Source: Conchocele bisecta
Taxonomy: Eukaryota > Mollusca > Bivalvia > Lucinida > Thyasiridae
DNA: 64,000 nt
Assembly: GCA_029237695.1 (NCBI GenBank)
Contig: CM055267.1
Span: 13,871,105-13,935,104, forward strand
Direction: 5' to 3'
The notes under the pieces were generated by a model, which saw only the letters and a list, made by a program, of their open reading frames with translations, searched no databases and was not told the DNA's origin. Of this stretch, positions 12,488-23,276 are shown in pieces. A program made the position numbers and the translations under genes. The number at the start of each line of letters is the position of its first letter. Within the stretch, counting starts at the first letter, position 1.

Positions 12488-13226
12488 TCCCTCTTTTTGA
12501 CTTATTATTTCCCAATTTTGTCTTGTAACTCCTAAAAACTTTTAAACCATACTAGCTACAGACCTGAAACTTGGTATGTAGCTTCTGTATGATAAATAGA
12601 TGCGCAAAGTTTAATTTGATTTTTGATTTGACCCCGGTAATGGATTATCTCCCCCTTTCGACTTAGAATATGGCAATTTTTCCTTGTAACTCGTAAAACT
12701 TTTAATCTGTAGCTACAGACCTGAAACTTGGTATGTAGCTTCCTTATCATGAGTAGATGCGCAAAGTTTATTTGACTTTTGATTCGACCCCCGGGTCATG
12801 GATTATCTCCCCCTTTCGACTTAGAATTTTACCATTTTGCCTTGTAACTTGTAAAACTTCTAAACCATTATAGCTGGAGCGTGGATGTTTGATATGTAAC
12901 TTCTTTATGGTGTGTAGATGCACGTGAAAGTGAATTTCTATTTTTGCTTTGACACTGAGCCATGGATAACTCCCCCATTTGGACTTGGAATTTTTGCCTT
13001 CTTTATTATCAAAGCGATATGTGGGGCATCCATGGTCTCTGAACACATTTTCTAGTTAACTTATTTCTACCTAAAACTTGCAGACAAGTATCATTTGCTG
13101 TCAAAATGTTCATCAAGAACAACGTGGAATAAAAATAAACAGCAGGCAACAACATTTAATTCAGCATTGCAATGTGTAAAATTACGGTACCGGTAATTCT
13201 TTTCCCCAATATAAAAGTAGACATGT

Positions 13227-13760
13227 GAAATATTAATTAAAGCCCCTATACGGCTCAAGTTGCCGAATTTGGCCTCCTATTGGGGTTTCCCACACATAAA
13301 TCCAACAGGTTTCTATTTACACACACTTTGAAACTGTTTGCATTCATTTTTGTACAAAAATGAGTTTGTAGTCGATGAAAATATCAATATTTGTTGATAA
13401 ACAAACAGCAAGTGCGTGTTTCAAAGCCCGATCGATTTTCCGATAGACGCTCGGGTCAACTCCTCAACTACCCGATTCGCGGCCGATGAATTCCGATAGC
13501 CGGAGTTTATCGACTCGCTTCCGAGCCGAAGCCGTTGAGTTACGGAAATGAAATTGTCAATATTGACATTTTGCACGGAGTGGTACACAAAACAATTTTT
13601 TTTGTCTTCACATTGCGATTAAGATGTAAATCTCAAGACTTGAGATGTATCTATTAGGCAGTATATGTTAGTTTTGTGTACTAAATCAGTTGCCAAACAT
13701 GTTTTTATGTTTGAAAAAATCGTAAAATTGTAACACTGAGCCGTTCAGGGCCTTTAATGT
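13227..13760. repeat. Foldback element with about 22-bp inverted ends
   Basis: ATTAAAGCCCCTATACGGCT near 13227 is matched by inverted AGCCGTTCAGGGCCTTTAAT near 13740-13758. The interior is AT-rich and non-coding. Confidence 0.6.
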
Positions 13761-13965
13761 ATTAAAGCAGTGTCGACAAGCAGATTATAGAGATAATAAG
13801 GAATTATGATGCAATTTAACTGCTCTTATTGGTGACTTGCGATCAGTCTTCATACATAATTCCAAATAAGAAACTGATTGTCTCCCTTGGACCTGGGTAG
13901 TGAGTGACATTTCCTGATATAGCATCAGTTATACCACTGCAGTCAATGTGCCTGTATATGTGGCT

Positions 13966-14590
13966 ATGACTGGAGAAATGGGGCTTATGGGATTTGTGGC
14001 CAGTGTAGCGATAAATTGCACACTCCTGTTTGTTTATTAGTGTTTAACGGTCTATCGACAGCTAAGGTCATGTAAGGCCGGGCAAACGAGTTCGATCCCA
14101 TTTTAACCTGCTGCATTGGGGGGAAAATCCCAAAATCAGAACGGAATATTTACATCGCGAACAAATATATTCAGCCCTGAAATTAAAATAACCTGACCTG
14201 ATGCCAGATCCATACCACACCAAAGTCACTTGGCCCCTTCCCCTAAAATAGGATTACGAGTATCGTAATACTCACATAAGGGGTATAACCAGATTCAACT
14301 GTCACATACAAAATGCCAAAGACGTATGTGAGGGCCAAACCAGGTCTCCAGTCGGGATTCCAGTAAGGATGAACCCCGATCGTTAAATTACCCATCGTGT
14401 GCTCCCACCTGCCACCCACTGCACACTCCTGATAATGATTACATTAACTGTTAGAAGCATAACAGGCGCTTCATTGATTGAATGGCGAACAGTGCAGACC
14501 CAGATCAGACTGTGCGAATGCACAGGCTGATCTGGATCTGCACTGGTCGCAAAACCCATAAGCCCCATTTCTCCAGCCACAGCCACAAAT
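13966..14590. repeat. Foldback element F1 split by a SINE-like copy
   Basis: The left half (GACTGGAGAAATGGGGCTTA) ends at TGCACACTCCTG (14017-14028). The right half resumes at 14420 with the same 12 bases and ends AGCCCCATTTCTCCAGCCAC. The S1 copy between them is described separately. Confidence 0.85.
14029..14419 (+). mobile_element. SINE-like S1, full-length copy with 12-bp TSD
   Basis: This is the clearest copy in the window: 391 bp, head TTTGTTTATTAGTGTTTAAC, B-box-like GAGTTCGATCCC, tail GTGCTCCCACCTGCCACCCA. It is flanked by perfect direct repeats TGCACACTCCTG at 14017-14028 and 14420-14431. The duplication length fits LINE-mediated retroposition. Because a T-rich end lies at the left, its transcribed strand may be the minus strand. 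Confidence 0.85.
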
Positions 14591-15264
14591 GTGCAAGGAT
14601 CTGACCAGTGTGGATCATGATTACCATTACACTACCGCAGCCTCGTACTCTAGTAACAGAGAGTCCATCCATATTGGTGGCTGGACATGCAGTGGGTTAC
14701 ACTATTCAAACAGGGGAATAGTTTACATCCTCAGATCTCCAGATAAGTCTTGTATCTAAAGAGTATTATACCCCCATATTTCAAATTCAATGCATATTAA
14801 TTTTTACTTTTACAAATATAGTATTGATTTTCTTCCTTTTTAAATAGGGAACAAATGATCAAAAATAAAACAAATTTAAAAATTCACTTACCGGTATTTG
14901 AGCTGCAAAAAGCAAACATTGCATCTCAACTAAGTAAATTTTCAACTTTATGACCGTATTTTCACTACTCAATTTGAATGCATATTTTCACATTGCTGTG
15001 AGTATTTTGTACTCTCAATTTTGATAACGAATGTGTATTCTGCTAAAATAAGTGCGTAAAATACATCAATACACACCTTATCTGGAGCCCTGCATCCTGA
15101 ACAGAATGCACAGATGTAGTCGAGATCTCATCCACACTGGTTGCAAAAGCAATAAACCTGATTTTGTTAAGATACTGGCCATAATTGCTTGCATGTTGTC
15201 CCATACACAATGTGTATATAGAAAGTTATTTGGTGCACACTGTGAGATTTCACATGAGCATGGT

Positions 15265-15640
15265 CAAGGTGCATGATCACGTGGTTACAACAACAACGTC
15301 GCCAACTCCAAAGTAAGTATTATTTTATAGTTTCCTTAATATGCAATGGATTTTGATGAAATATGGCGCAGCAAACGCGTCTTCGTGAGCTGCATTTGTT
15401 GGTCTATGGAGATTGGCACAGACTTATGTCATTTTTCAGTGTCCGAGACACGGAAATCGATTCTTCGCAAAAACGACATAAGTTTGGGCGAAAATACAGA
15501 GACCACCAAATGCAGCTTAACAAGACGCGTTTGATGAGCAATATTTCATCAAAATCCGTTACGTAATAAGGACACTATAAAAGAATACGTACATGGAATC
15601 GGTACTTGTTGTTGTTAGTACCACGTGATCATACACCTTG
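15265..15640. mobile_element. Foldback element F4, copy 1
   Basis: The ends CAAGGTGCATGATCACGTGG and inverted CCACGTGATCATACACCTTG enclose inner inverted pieces (GATTTTGATGAAATATGGCG and its inverse) and GAAATCGATTCTTCGCAAAA. A second copy is at 50425-50833. 14591-15264 shows nothing recognisable. Confidence 0.85.
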
Positions 15641-15883
15641 ATGGTGAGTGATCACAACAAACACTGTCATGGAGGAATAAGACTAGGCAGTTCAATGGCA
15701 GCTTGCACGTCAAACACAAAACATAATACTATTATCAAAACTCCTCTGACCTTGGGTGAGCGTGGATTGCTGAACACAATGGAAATATGGATGGAGGGTG
15801 CACATACATGTGATTAGTTGCATAAAAAGTTCCAACTTTTGTGGAAAGGCAGTACACAATATTCCAAGGCAGTGCTTATAATA

Positions 15884-16077
15884 TTAACCCTTAGACCGTT
15901 ATCTTCTTTTTTGTTGTCGTCTGCTGTTTATTTTCCATTTTTATCATCAAAAACATGCTTCGACAGCACTTTAGAATAATTTGAAGTGCTGTCAAACCAT
16001 GTTTTTATTGAGAAATAAGGCAAGATATAAAAGCAACAGCAGACGACAATTGTTGTGAGTAGCGGTTTAAGGGTTAA
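15884..16077. mobile_element. Foldback MITE P2, copy 2
   Basis: The ends are TTAACCCTTAGACCG and inverted CGGTTTAAGGGTTAA. It has the TTGTCGTCTGCTGTTTATTT arm and a GACAGCACTTTAGAAT hairpin. Confidence 0.8.
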
Positions 16078-16195
16078 AACTATCTGAGCATACACTCCCG
16101 GTTCATACTCCAAATTATTCAGTTTGCTTGGCCGAAACTCAGCGGAGTCTCGACCAATTAAACTTCCTGATTTCAAGCATGAGAATGGAATACCA

Positions 16196-16440
16196 GACGA
16201 GTCGTGTGATTTTGTACCTAAGTAGAATGTGATAACTCATGAAAACTATTTACGATATATTCTGTAAATGACATCGAAAGTCAAGTGTACAAAATTAAAT
16301 GAGCAAAATGCGAAACAGACTAGAGCTTTTAACGTCATTTACATAAAATATCACAGTTACTGTAAATATTTTTCATGAGAAATCGCACATATGCTTAATA
16401 GTTGCTTATATACAAAATAACAGATCGTCTCACATGTGCG
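16196..16440. repeat. Imperfect foldback F5, copy 1
   Basis: GACGAGTCGTGTGATTTTGT and the inverted ACAAAATAACAGATCGTCTC bound a region with GTAAATATTTTTCATGAGAA. A related copy lies at 55312-55481. Confidence 0.5.
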
Positions 16441-16483
16441 CAGTTTTATCAGCACGAACCCAAACATCATAGTGATCACAATC

Positions 16484-16652
16484 TGGGGCCTGTTTCACTA
16501 AACATCTTACGACTAAAATGCAGCCTATGCTCAATAAATGTAAATCCAATAATTGTTTACAAGAAAACAGTGTTGATGTGCAATCTACAGACTATCATAA
16601 TGTTGTACTTACGAACATTTTAGTCGTACAAAGTTTAGAGAAACGGCCCCCT
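16484..16652. repeat. Small foldback element F6
   Basis: GGGGCCTGTTTCACTAAAC with CTTACGACTAAAATG at the left is matched by inverted CATTTTAGTCGTACAAAGTT and GAGAAACGGCCCCC at the right. It ends about 30 bp from the TMEM11 stop codon, in its 3' untranslated side. Confidence 0.7.
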
Positions 16653-16683
16653 GATGTGATCCACATGGGCAACAGTAGCGGTG

Positions 16684-17197
16684 TCAGTTAACTGTACTTG
16701 TAAACCACTCATAGCCCTTCCACAGGCAATAGAGCATCGCACAGAGTGACACGGAGTTGTGTAGGATCTTCCGTCGGCTGTCGTCCTTCCGAACCAGCAC
16801 CACAGGGTTCGCTGTGGATATTGTGTGCACGAGTCTCTCTATATTTGGCAAGTTATCCTCAACCTGATACTTACAGCAGGGATCAAACTGCCAGGACACT
16901 GTGTACACCCCTGCACATAGCACACCGGCCACGCCCAGCGATATGTATATGTAGCCACGGCTGTTGTCCAGAAATCCCCCAAGGAGGCAAGCGCCCCCTG
17001 ACAAGACAGAAAGTTTGTGGATGGTGTTGCCGACTCGAATCCACCGGCCGGTTTCATCACCGAGCATCACAGGTTCAATGACGATGGTTTTGGCACAGGC
17101 TTCCAGCGCTCTCTCCAGCTCCTGCTCATAATACTCGTCTGTGTAGTCTGCGTCTCCCGTCTCCTTGATGATCACACAGTCAGGGGGTCGGTCCACC
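16684..17197 (-). CDS. TMEM11: TMEM11 homologue, terminal coding exon
   Basis: TMEM11 is a conserved inner-mitochondrial-membrane protein linked to cristae organisation and the MICOS complex. The exon encodes the conserved body: an acidic start, YYEQELERALEAC, KTIVIEPVMLGDETGRWIRV, a glycine-rich hydrophobic span, a second hydrophobic span, then VSWQFDPCCKYQVE, NPVVLVRKDDSRRK and a final hydrophobic stretch ending in a stop at 16684. These match the vertebrate protein's core. The open frame continues to 17268, but on the minus strand the sequence GTCCATTGCAG just before 17197 is a good 3' splice site, and the reading before it does not look like TMEM11, so I start the exon at 17197. The amino-terminal exon is not found in the window. 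The frame is intact, unlike the transposon genes nearby. Confidence 0.93.
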
Positions 17198-17255
17198 CTG
17201 CAATGGACATACACGGGCAATAGGTTATGTCCATGGTTCTGGGGAAACCACTTTG

Positions 17256-17474
17256 TTAACCCATACAATACTGACTTAATTTTTGTTGTCTGCTGTTTAA
17301 TATTTATTTTCCATTTTTCTCATCAAAAACATGCTTTGACAACATTTTAGAATCATTTCCAATGGAAATGATTCTAAAGTGCTGTCAAGCCATGTTTTTA
17401 TTGATAAAGAAGGCAAATACATGTATAAAGTAACAGCAGACAACATTTTTCGTATGCAGCAATGTAAGGGTTAA
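17256..17474. mobile_element. Foldback MITE P2, copy 3, in TMEM11 intron
   Basis: The ends are TTAACCCATACA and inverted TGTAAGGGTTAA, with the TTGTTGTCTGCTG arm and a GATTCTAAAGTGCTGTCA hairpin. It lies about 60 bp upstream of the TMEM11 3' splice site. Confidence 0.8.
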
Positions 17475-17990
17475 ACAGCAGTGTCACGTGTTATAATCTA
17501 TGCTTGTCCTTGTTGCGGAAGCATAACTGCAACACATTACTGTAGTGTCCGTAGCGGACGGTATGGTAGTGTTTTGCAGAGTTCCGCTCCCTCAACTAAT
17601 GCTCATTCAGGAATGGTTAGTGAAGCAGAATAGTTCACATGATAGTTACATGGTGCATGTACATGACTGTGCCTGACATTAGGCACAAACTGTGTATCTG
17701 CAGCACAGCAGTAGTCCGTGGTAACATGAATCGCTGAACGGAATTACGTCACTACTCGCATGGTTTTCCGATAGATCTATGGCGCAACAGACCTACAGCC
17801 AAGGCCAATTCAGCATGAAATTTCCTGGAGTTGATGTTTACGATATCAGAAGCTGATATTCAAATGTGATTTAGCCAACAAATGCATGTTTATTATCAGT
17901 GACAAGTTGTAACTTTATTCAAACTACATTCCTTGACATTTCTTGACTGTTTCATTTTCGGACATATCCTCTGAGACACCACCGCTGTAA
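17475..17990. other. No gene recognised
   Basis: Unique-looking sequence, presumably TMEM11 intron. I found no amino-terminal TMEM11 exon here. Confidence 0.4.
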
Positions 17991-17991
17991 G

Positions 17992-18448
17992 ACACTCAAA
18001 ACTACCAAGACACTACCCTCAAAACTACCAAGACACTACCCTCAAAACTACCAAGACACTACCCTCAAAACTACCAAGACACTACCCTCAAAACTACCAA
18101 GACACTACCCTCAAAACTACCAAGACACTACCCTCAAAACTACCAAGACACTACCCTCAAAACTACCAAGACACTACCCTCAAAACTACCAAAACAACTA
18201 CCCTCAAAACTACCAAGACACTACCCTCAAAACTACCAAGACACTACCCTCAAAACTACCAAGACACTACCCTCAAAACTACCAAGACACTACCCTCAAA
18301 ACTACCAAGACACTACCCTCAAAACTACCAAGACACTACCCTCAAAACTACCAAGACACTACCCTCAAAAACTACCAAGACACTTACCCTCAAAACTACC
18401 AAGACACTACCCTCAAAACTACCAAGACACTACCCTCAAAACTACCAA
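17992..18448. repeat. 23-bp satellite, about 19-20 copies
   Basis: The unit CCCTCAAAACTACCAAGACA followed by CTA repeats almost exactly, with a few one-base insertions near 18190 and 18370. Confidence 0.97.
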
Positions 18449-19139
18449 GCCCCATATTTTGTAGTAATATATCTCCCAAGAAAACCCTCTTCCTGGGAAT
18501 AATAAGTTTGTTTCAGGAATTGTCGCACTATATAATTATACTGATGCCGTATCCCAGGGAGCACTGTTTTCAGGTATTAGAAAACTATGCTTCGTCATCT
18601 TTTGTTGAATAAGTGTCTGAGCGACACAGATCAACTTGAATGTCGTAAAATTTACTGTAAAGTGGAGGTCGCTGTTTTTGTCTAAAAGAGTAACCTCATA
18701 TGGGGCTAAAATGTGATACATGCAAGAAACGTATGTAATTCATTTATTTTGAATTAAGTTTTTCAAACTAGATGGCCGCTGCCCGCATGTCGGCCCGCCG
18801 AGGCATTTCATAGTACTAAACGAGTTTTGATAGTTACGCAAGCGGGCGCGACAAAAAAGAAATAATTTTTTTTTAGTAATTTGACCTTGAGATTGGGTAG
18901 AGGGGCCGCACAAGTTGCGCATAGACTGTGAATATGGATGATGATAAACACACATGTGAAGGTTCATGTGAATTGGCGAAGCGGTTTCAGAGATAAAGTG
19001 TTCTTAAAAACTTTAAAGGTACACGCCCACTCAGTAGGCACAAAATGTTCTTTATAGTAATTAAACAAGTGTATAATTGTGTCACTATTCCACCAGTTCT
19101 AAACATTACGAGTGCTCAGTGCTCACTATACAGATAAAA
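18449..19139. other. No gene; repeat-derived sequence
   Basis: 18740-18970 resembles the GATGGATGATGATAAACAC / TTTGACCTTGA... repeats found at 20-24 kb, in inverted sense. No supported ORF. Confidence 0.5.
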
Positions 19140-19700
19140 TCAGTTATAGTCTGTTTCACGAAAGCTGCCCAAATTTTACGGCTATATAGACAATTCAAAA
19201 ACAATATTATTTTCGATAATATTAAATTAAAGGAAAATTTAAGAATGAGCCTTCTTTTTATTTCGTGAAATTCGGTCAAATATTGATTTTATTACGAAAA
19301 ATTGATTTGTCTATGGGAATTTAACATGGGGGAAAAAGTGGTAAGGAAGTGTGGGAGGAGTCAAAAAACGGAAACAATTTGGAAATTGACTCTGAAACCT
19401 GACTAGATAGCTTGGATATGATCTAAGAAAACAAAAGTTAAATTTTAAAAATCGGTTCAGTATTTCTAAAATTCAAAAAAATGTCCCCATGTTAAATCCC
19501 CATGAAGATTTCTATGGGGATTTAACATGGGCAAATTGTTTTTTCGCAATAAAATCAATATTTGACAAAATTTCACGAAATAAAAAGAAGGCTCTTTCTT
19601 AATTTTTCCTTTAATTGAATATTATCAAAAGAAATCTTGTTTTTGAATTGTTTATATAGCCGTACAATTTGGGCAGCTTTCGTGAAACAGACAGTACTAA
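19140..19700. repeat. Foldback element, about 560 bp
   Basis: GTCTGTTTCACGAAAGCTGC near 19150 is matched by inverted GCAGCTTTCGTGAAACAGAC near 19675-19694. Arms of about 170 bases also pair through TAATTTTTCCTTTAATT and AAAATCAATATTTGAC. The spacer contains GGGAATTTAACATGGGG in two orientations. Confidence 0.8.
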
Positions 19701-20059
19701 TATTTATTTTACTGATAGTGACTCGCGGTGGTATCAGGCTATTTTCGTATGCAAATAAGGCATGATAAGTGTTTTATTATTTATACTAATTAAATGCGTC
19801 ACCTGAAAAAATAATAAAGTATGATCAGTGCACATCCAAAAATAAATACAGAGAATAAATAGTAATGTCTGTTAACATTTTAAGGAAACACGGTTATCGC
19901 AAACACGGTTATTGCCCCTGATATCAGTGTGGAAATTTACTGATATCAAAAGTATAATAATGCCAATGAATATGTGGGGTAATGGCGAATTAATGTTTAT
20001 TTTGCCAGAAAATGTCTCAGATGATGTCTCCGATATAAAGTTTCAAGCAAATCTGACTT

Positions 20060-21130
20060 ACGGTTACAGAGATAGTAGGTATGTGAAAACTTTAACGCAA
20101 ATTTTGACAGAAACTTTAACGCAAATTTTGACAGAAACTTTAACGCAAACTTCCAAGTCATTTGACCTTGACAAAGGGGCACAGGGGCCACATGAGTGGG
20201 ACACAGAATGAATATATGGATGATGACTAATAAGCATATGAAGTTTCAAGTCAATGTGACTTAGGACTGCAGAGATATAAGGTATTTAAAAACTTTAACG
20301 CAGATTTCGGAACGCAAACTTCTAAGTCATTTGACCTTGACCTTGGGCACAGGTTCGCATGAGTGGGAACAGATGATAATGGATCTGAGTGGGATACACA
20401 TGAATATATGATCATGACTAAAAAGCTAATGAAGATTCAAGTCAATGTGACTTAGGACTGCAGAGATATAAGGTATTTAAAAACTTTAGCGCAGATTTCA
20501 GAACACAAACTTCTAAGTCATTTGACCTTGGGCACAGGGGCCGCATGAGTGGGATACAGCATGAATATATGGATCATGACTAATAAGCATATGAAGTTTC
20601 AAGTCAATGTGACTTAGGACTGCAGAGATATAAGCTATTTAAAAACTTTAACACAGATTTCGGAACGCAAACTTCTAAGTCATTTGACCTTAGACACAGG
20701 GGCTGCATGAGTGGGATACAGCATGAATATATGGATCATAACTAATAAGTATATGAAGTTTCAAGTCAATGTGACTTAGGACTACAGAGATATTAGGTAT
20801 TTAAAAACTTTAACGCAGATTTCGGAACGCAAACTTCTAAGTCATTTGACCTTGACCTTGGGCACAGGGGCCGCATGAGTGGGATACAGCATGAATATAT
20901 GGATCATGACTAATAAGCATATGAAGTTTCAAGTCAATGTGACTTGGGACTGCAGAGATATAAGGTATTTAAAAACTTTAACGCAGATTTCGGAACGCAA
21001 ACTTATGCATATGAAGTTTCAAGTCAATGTGAATTAGGACTGCAGAGATATAAGGTATTTAAAAACTTTAACGCAGATTTCGGACGGATGGACGGACACC
21101 CGGACATCATTGTGATCACTATGTCTCGCT
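20060..21130. repeat. Degenerate array, about 180-bp unit, about 6 copies
   Basis: Units share AAAACTTTAACGCAGATTTC, CTTCTAAGTCATTTGACCTT, GGGGCCGCATGAGTGGGATA and CATATGAAGTTTCAAGTCAA. The array ends in a GACGGACACCCGGACATCAT / TTTCTGCAAGCGGGCTCGAC tail that recurs in diverged form at 21700-21780 and 23460-23530. ORFs here are repeat by-products. Confidence 0.85.
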
Positions 21131-21499
21131 TTCTGCAAGCGGGCTCGACAAAAATGATTTATTTTAGAGCAAAATGTATCGAGTAACCCCCAATCATATC
21201 TGGTCAAATTAAGTGATACGTCACACAGACATCCAGAATGGGCCTTGTCTGAGAACATTAATGACAGATATTATGCAAGTACAGTCCAAACATAGTTATT
21301 ATGATGTATACAGCTTTACTTATTATGAAATATAGTAATTACATGAAGATTTGGGTAAATCATACCACTTTCTTCTTCCTTTCTTTATTTTTATCGTACG
21401 TCCCACCAGACATAGTTGGTGCAGCTGGTAATTCGGTAGGTTTTTTATTAGATGTTCGGTTGAATCACTATTCTACAATAATTTGGGTATGGGTAGCTG

Positions 21500-22725
21500 C
21501 ACGTTTTCGGCTTTATAGAATATACAAGAAAAGAGGCAAAGCCACGAAAGCCAGGTTTTTCCCAAGCATGGACACTTGGATAACATAATTATACCCACTT
21601 TTTGTAGACTAGATGGCCGTGGCCTGCATGTCGCGCCTTGGGGCGAGGCATGGACACTAAAAAATATATATAGTAGATGGAAAAACTTTAACGAAAAAAC
21701 TTTAACCAGACACACGGACGTACGGACAGACGGATGCCAAAATGCCGACGATATCGCGCTTTCCGCAAGCGGGTGCGACAATGATGATAAACACCCATGT
21801 GAAGTATCAAGGTAATGGGTGAAGCAGTTGCAGAGATATAGTACAGGAAAAAACTTTAACAAATAAATTCAAAGTAATTTGACCTTGACATTGCGCACAG
21901 GGGCCGCACGGTTGGGGGTTAGAATGAAAATATGGACGATGATAAACACCCATGTGAAGTTTCAAGGTAATGGGTGAAGCAGTTGCAGAGTATTATATAA
22001 GAATAAAAAGTTTTTAACCAAAATATTTAACCAGACGTACGTTAAAAGTTAACATTGAAAATGGCTAAGTCAATTACGTAGAAATAATAGGTGAAAGTAA
22101 AAAAATGGTCACATGTTGGATAGTTGTATGTGGTAGGCACCCCTTGGTTATGAAGCTGTGAAAGTTTGGTGGTCCTAGGTGGTACAGTACCAAAGAAATG
22201 GACTTAAACACGAAAACTTAACATTGTAAACGCAAAAACTTAACATTGAAAATGGCTAAGTCGACTGCGCGGAAAAAATGGGTGAAGTTAAAAAAAAAGT
22301 AACATGTTGGATAGTGATATGTGGTGGGCACCCCTTGATTATGAAGCTGTGAAAGTTTGGTGGTCCTAGGTGGGACAGTACCAAAGAAATGGACTTAAAC
22401 ACGAAAACTTAACATTGAAAACGCGAAAACTTAACATTGAAAATGGCTAAGTCGACTGCGCGGAAAAAATGGGTGAAGTTAAAAAATAAAGTAACCTGTT
22501 GTATAGTGATATGTGGTGGGCACCCCTTGATTATGAAGCTGTGAAAATTTGGTGGTCCTAGGTGGTACAGTAACAAAGAAATTGACACAAACACGAAAAC
22601 TTAACATTGATTGTGGATGCCGCCCGCCCGGCTTTCGCCAATCCAATAGCCTGGATTTTTTTCCAAAAAACCTGGCTAATAAACGGTTTGCACTATATCG
22701 CTTAGTTGCGAACGGTAACTCTTGC
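21500..22725. repeat. Complex repeat block, copy 1
   Basis: In order: GAGGCAAAGCCACGAAAGCC, GATGGCCGTGGCCTGCATGT, about two units of a GATGATAAACACCCATGTGA / TTGCAGAGATATAGTAC array, then three units of a CTTAACATTGAAAATGGCTA / GGCACCCCTTGATTATGAAG array, ending GCCCGGCTTTCGCCAATCCA. The whole order returns at 23277-25380. Confidence 0.8.
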
Positions 22726-22729
22726 ACAG

Positions 22730-23195
22730 TGAGTGAGTGAATAGGGTTTAACGTCCGCTTTTCTGACATAGAGGTACAAGCCTCAGGGAGTCTACACGCA
22801 GGCGGGTCAACGGGGTCGTGTCCCTTATCCACCTGTCCGAGGGGGGTAAATCCCAACTTCAGAACTCAATATTTACAATCAAAATATATATTCAGTCCTG
22901 AAATTAGAACAACCTGATCTGGTGCCAGGCCCTCGCCACACCAGCATCATTTATCCCATCCCCTAAAAGTAATAGGATTAGCGCTAATCTTACTTTTATA
23001 TATGGGGCATAGCCTGACTCAACTCTCACATACAAGAAAGCCAAAAATGTACATGAGGGCCAAATCCGGTATAGTGTGTTCCGGAAAGTATGAACCCAAT
23101 CGTTAAGCCAGTTTAGTCGCCTTTTACGACAAGCAATGGCTACTGCAGCACTATTCTCAGGATCAGTTGATCCCGCCCCGGTGCCTGCACGGGGC
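22730..23195 (+). mobile_element. SINE-like S2 insertion with 13-bp TSD
   Basis: It is flanked by perfect AACTCTTGCACAG at 22717-22729 and 23196-23208. It starts TGAGTGAGTGAATAGGGTTT, shares the AATATTTACA / CCTGAAATTAGAACAACCTG core with S1, and ends with a tail containing GTCGCCTTTTACGACAAGCA and a GATCAGTTGATC palindrome. The exact long duplication makes retroposition likely. Confidence 0.85.
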
Positions 23196-23276
23196 AACTC
23201 TTGCACAGACGGTATGGGAGTAGATTGCAAGAGTTACCTTCGCAACTATATATCGCTACACCACGCTACACAGTAA

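Larger units (their letters stand above)
11560..12975. repeat. Degenerate tandem repeat, about 160-170 bp unit
   Basis: Units share CTAGCTACAGACCTGAAAC, GATGAGTAGATGCGCAAAG, TTGATTTTTGATTCGACCC and GGATTATCTCCCCCTTT. About three units precede and three follow an inserted composite element at 12001-12487. ORFs read from it are repeat by-products. Confidence 0.8.

Noticed and set aside
17992..18448. Telomere-like or CRISPR-like repeat
   Set aside because: 23-bp head-to-tail satellite with no spacers and no telomere motif.
21473..21862. 129-residue minus-strand ORF, and similar ORFs at 23409-24329
   Set aside because: The same peptide pattern recurs with each unit of the satellite array, so it is a repeat by-product.
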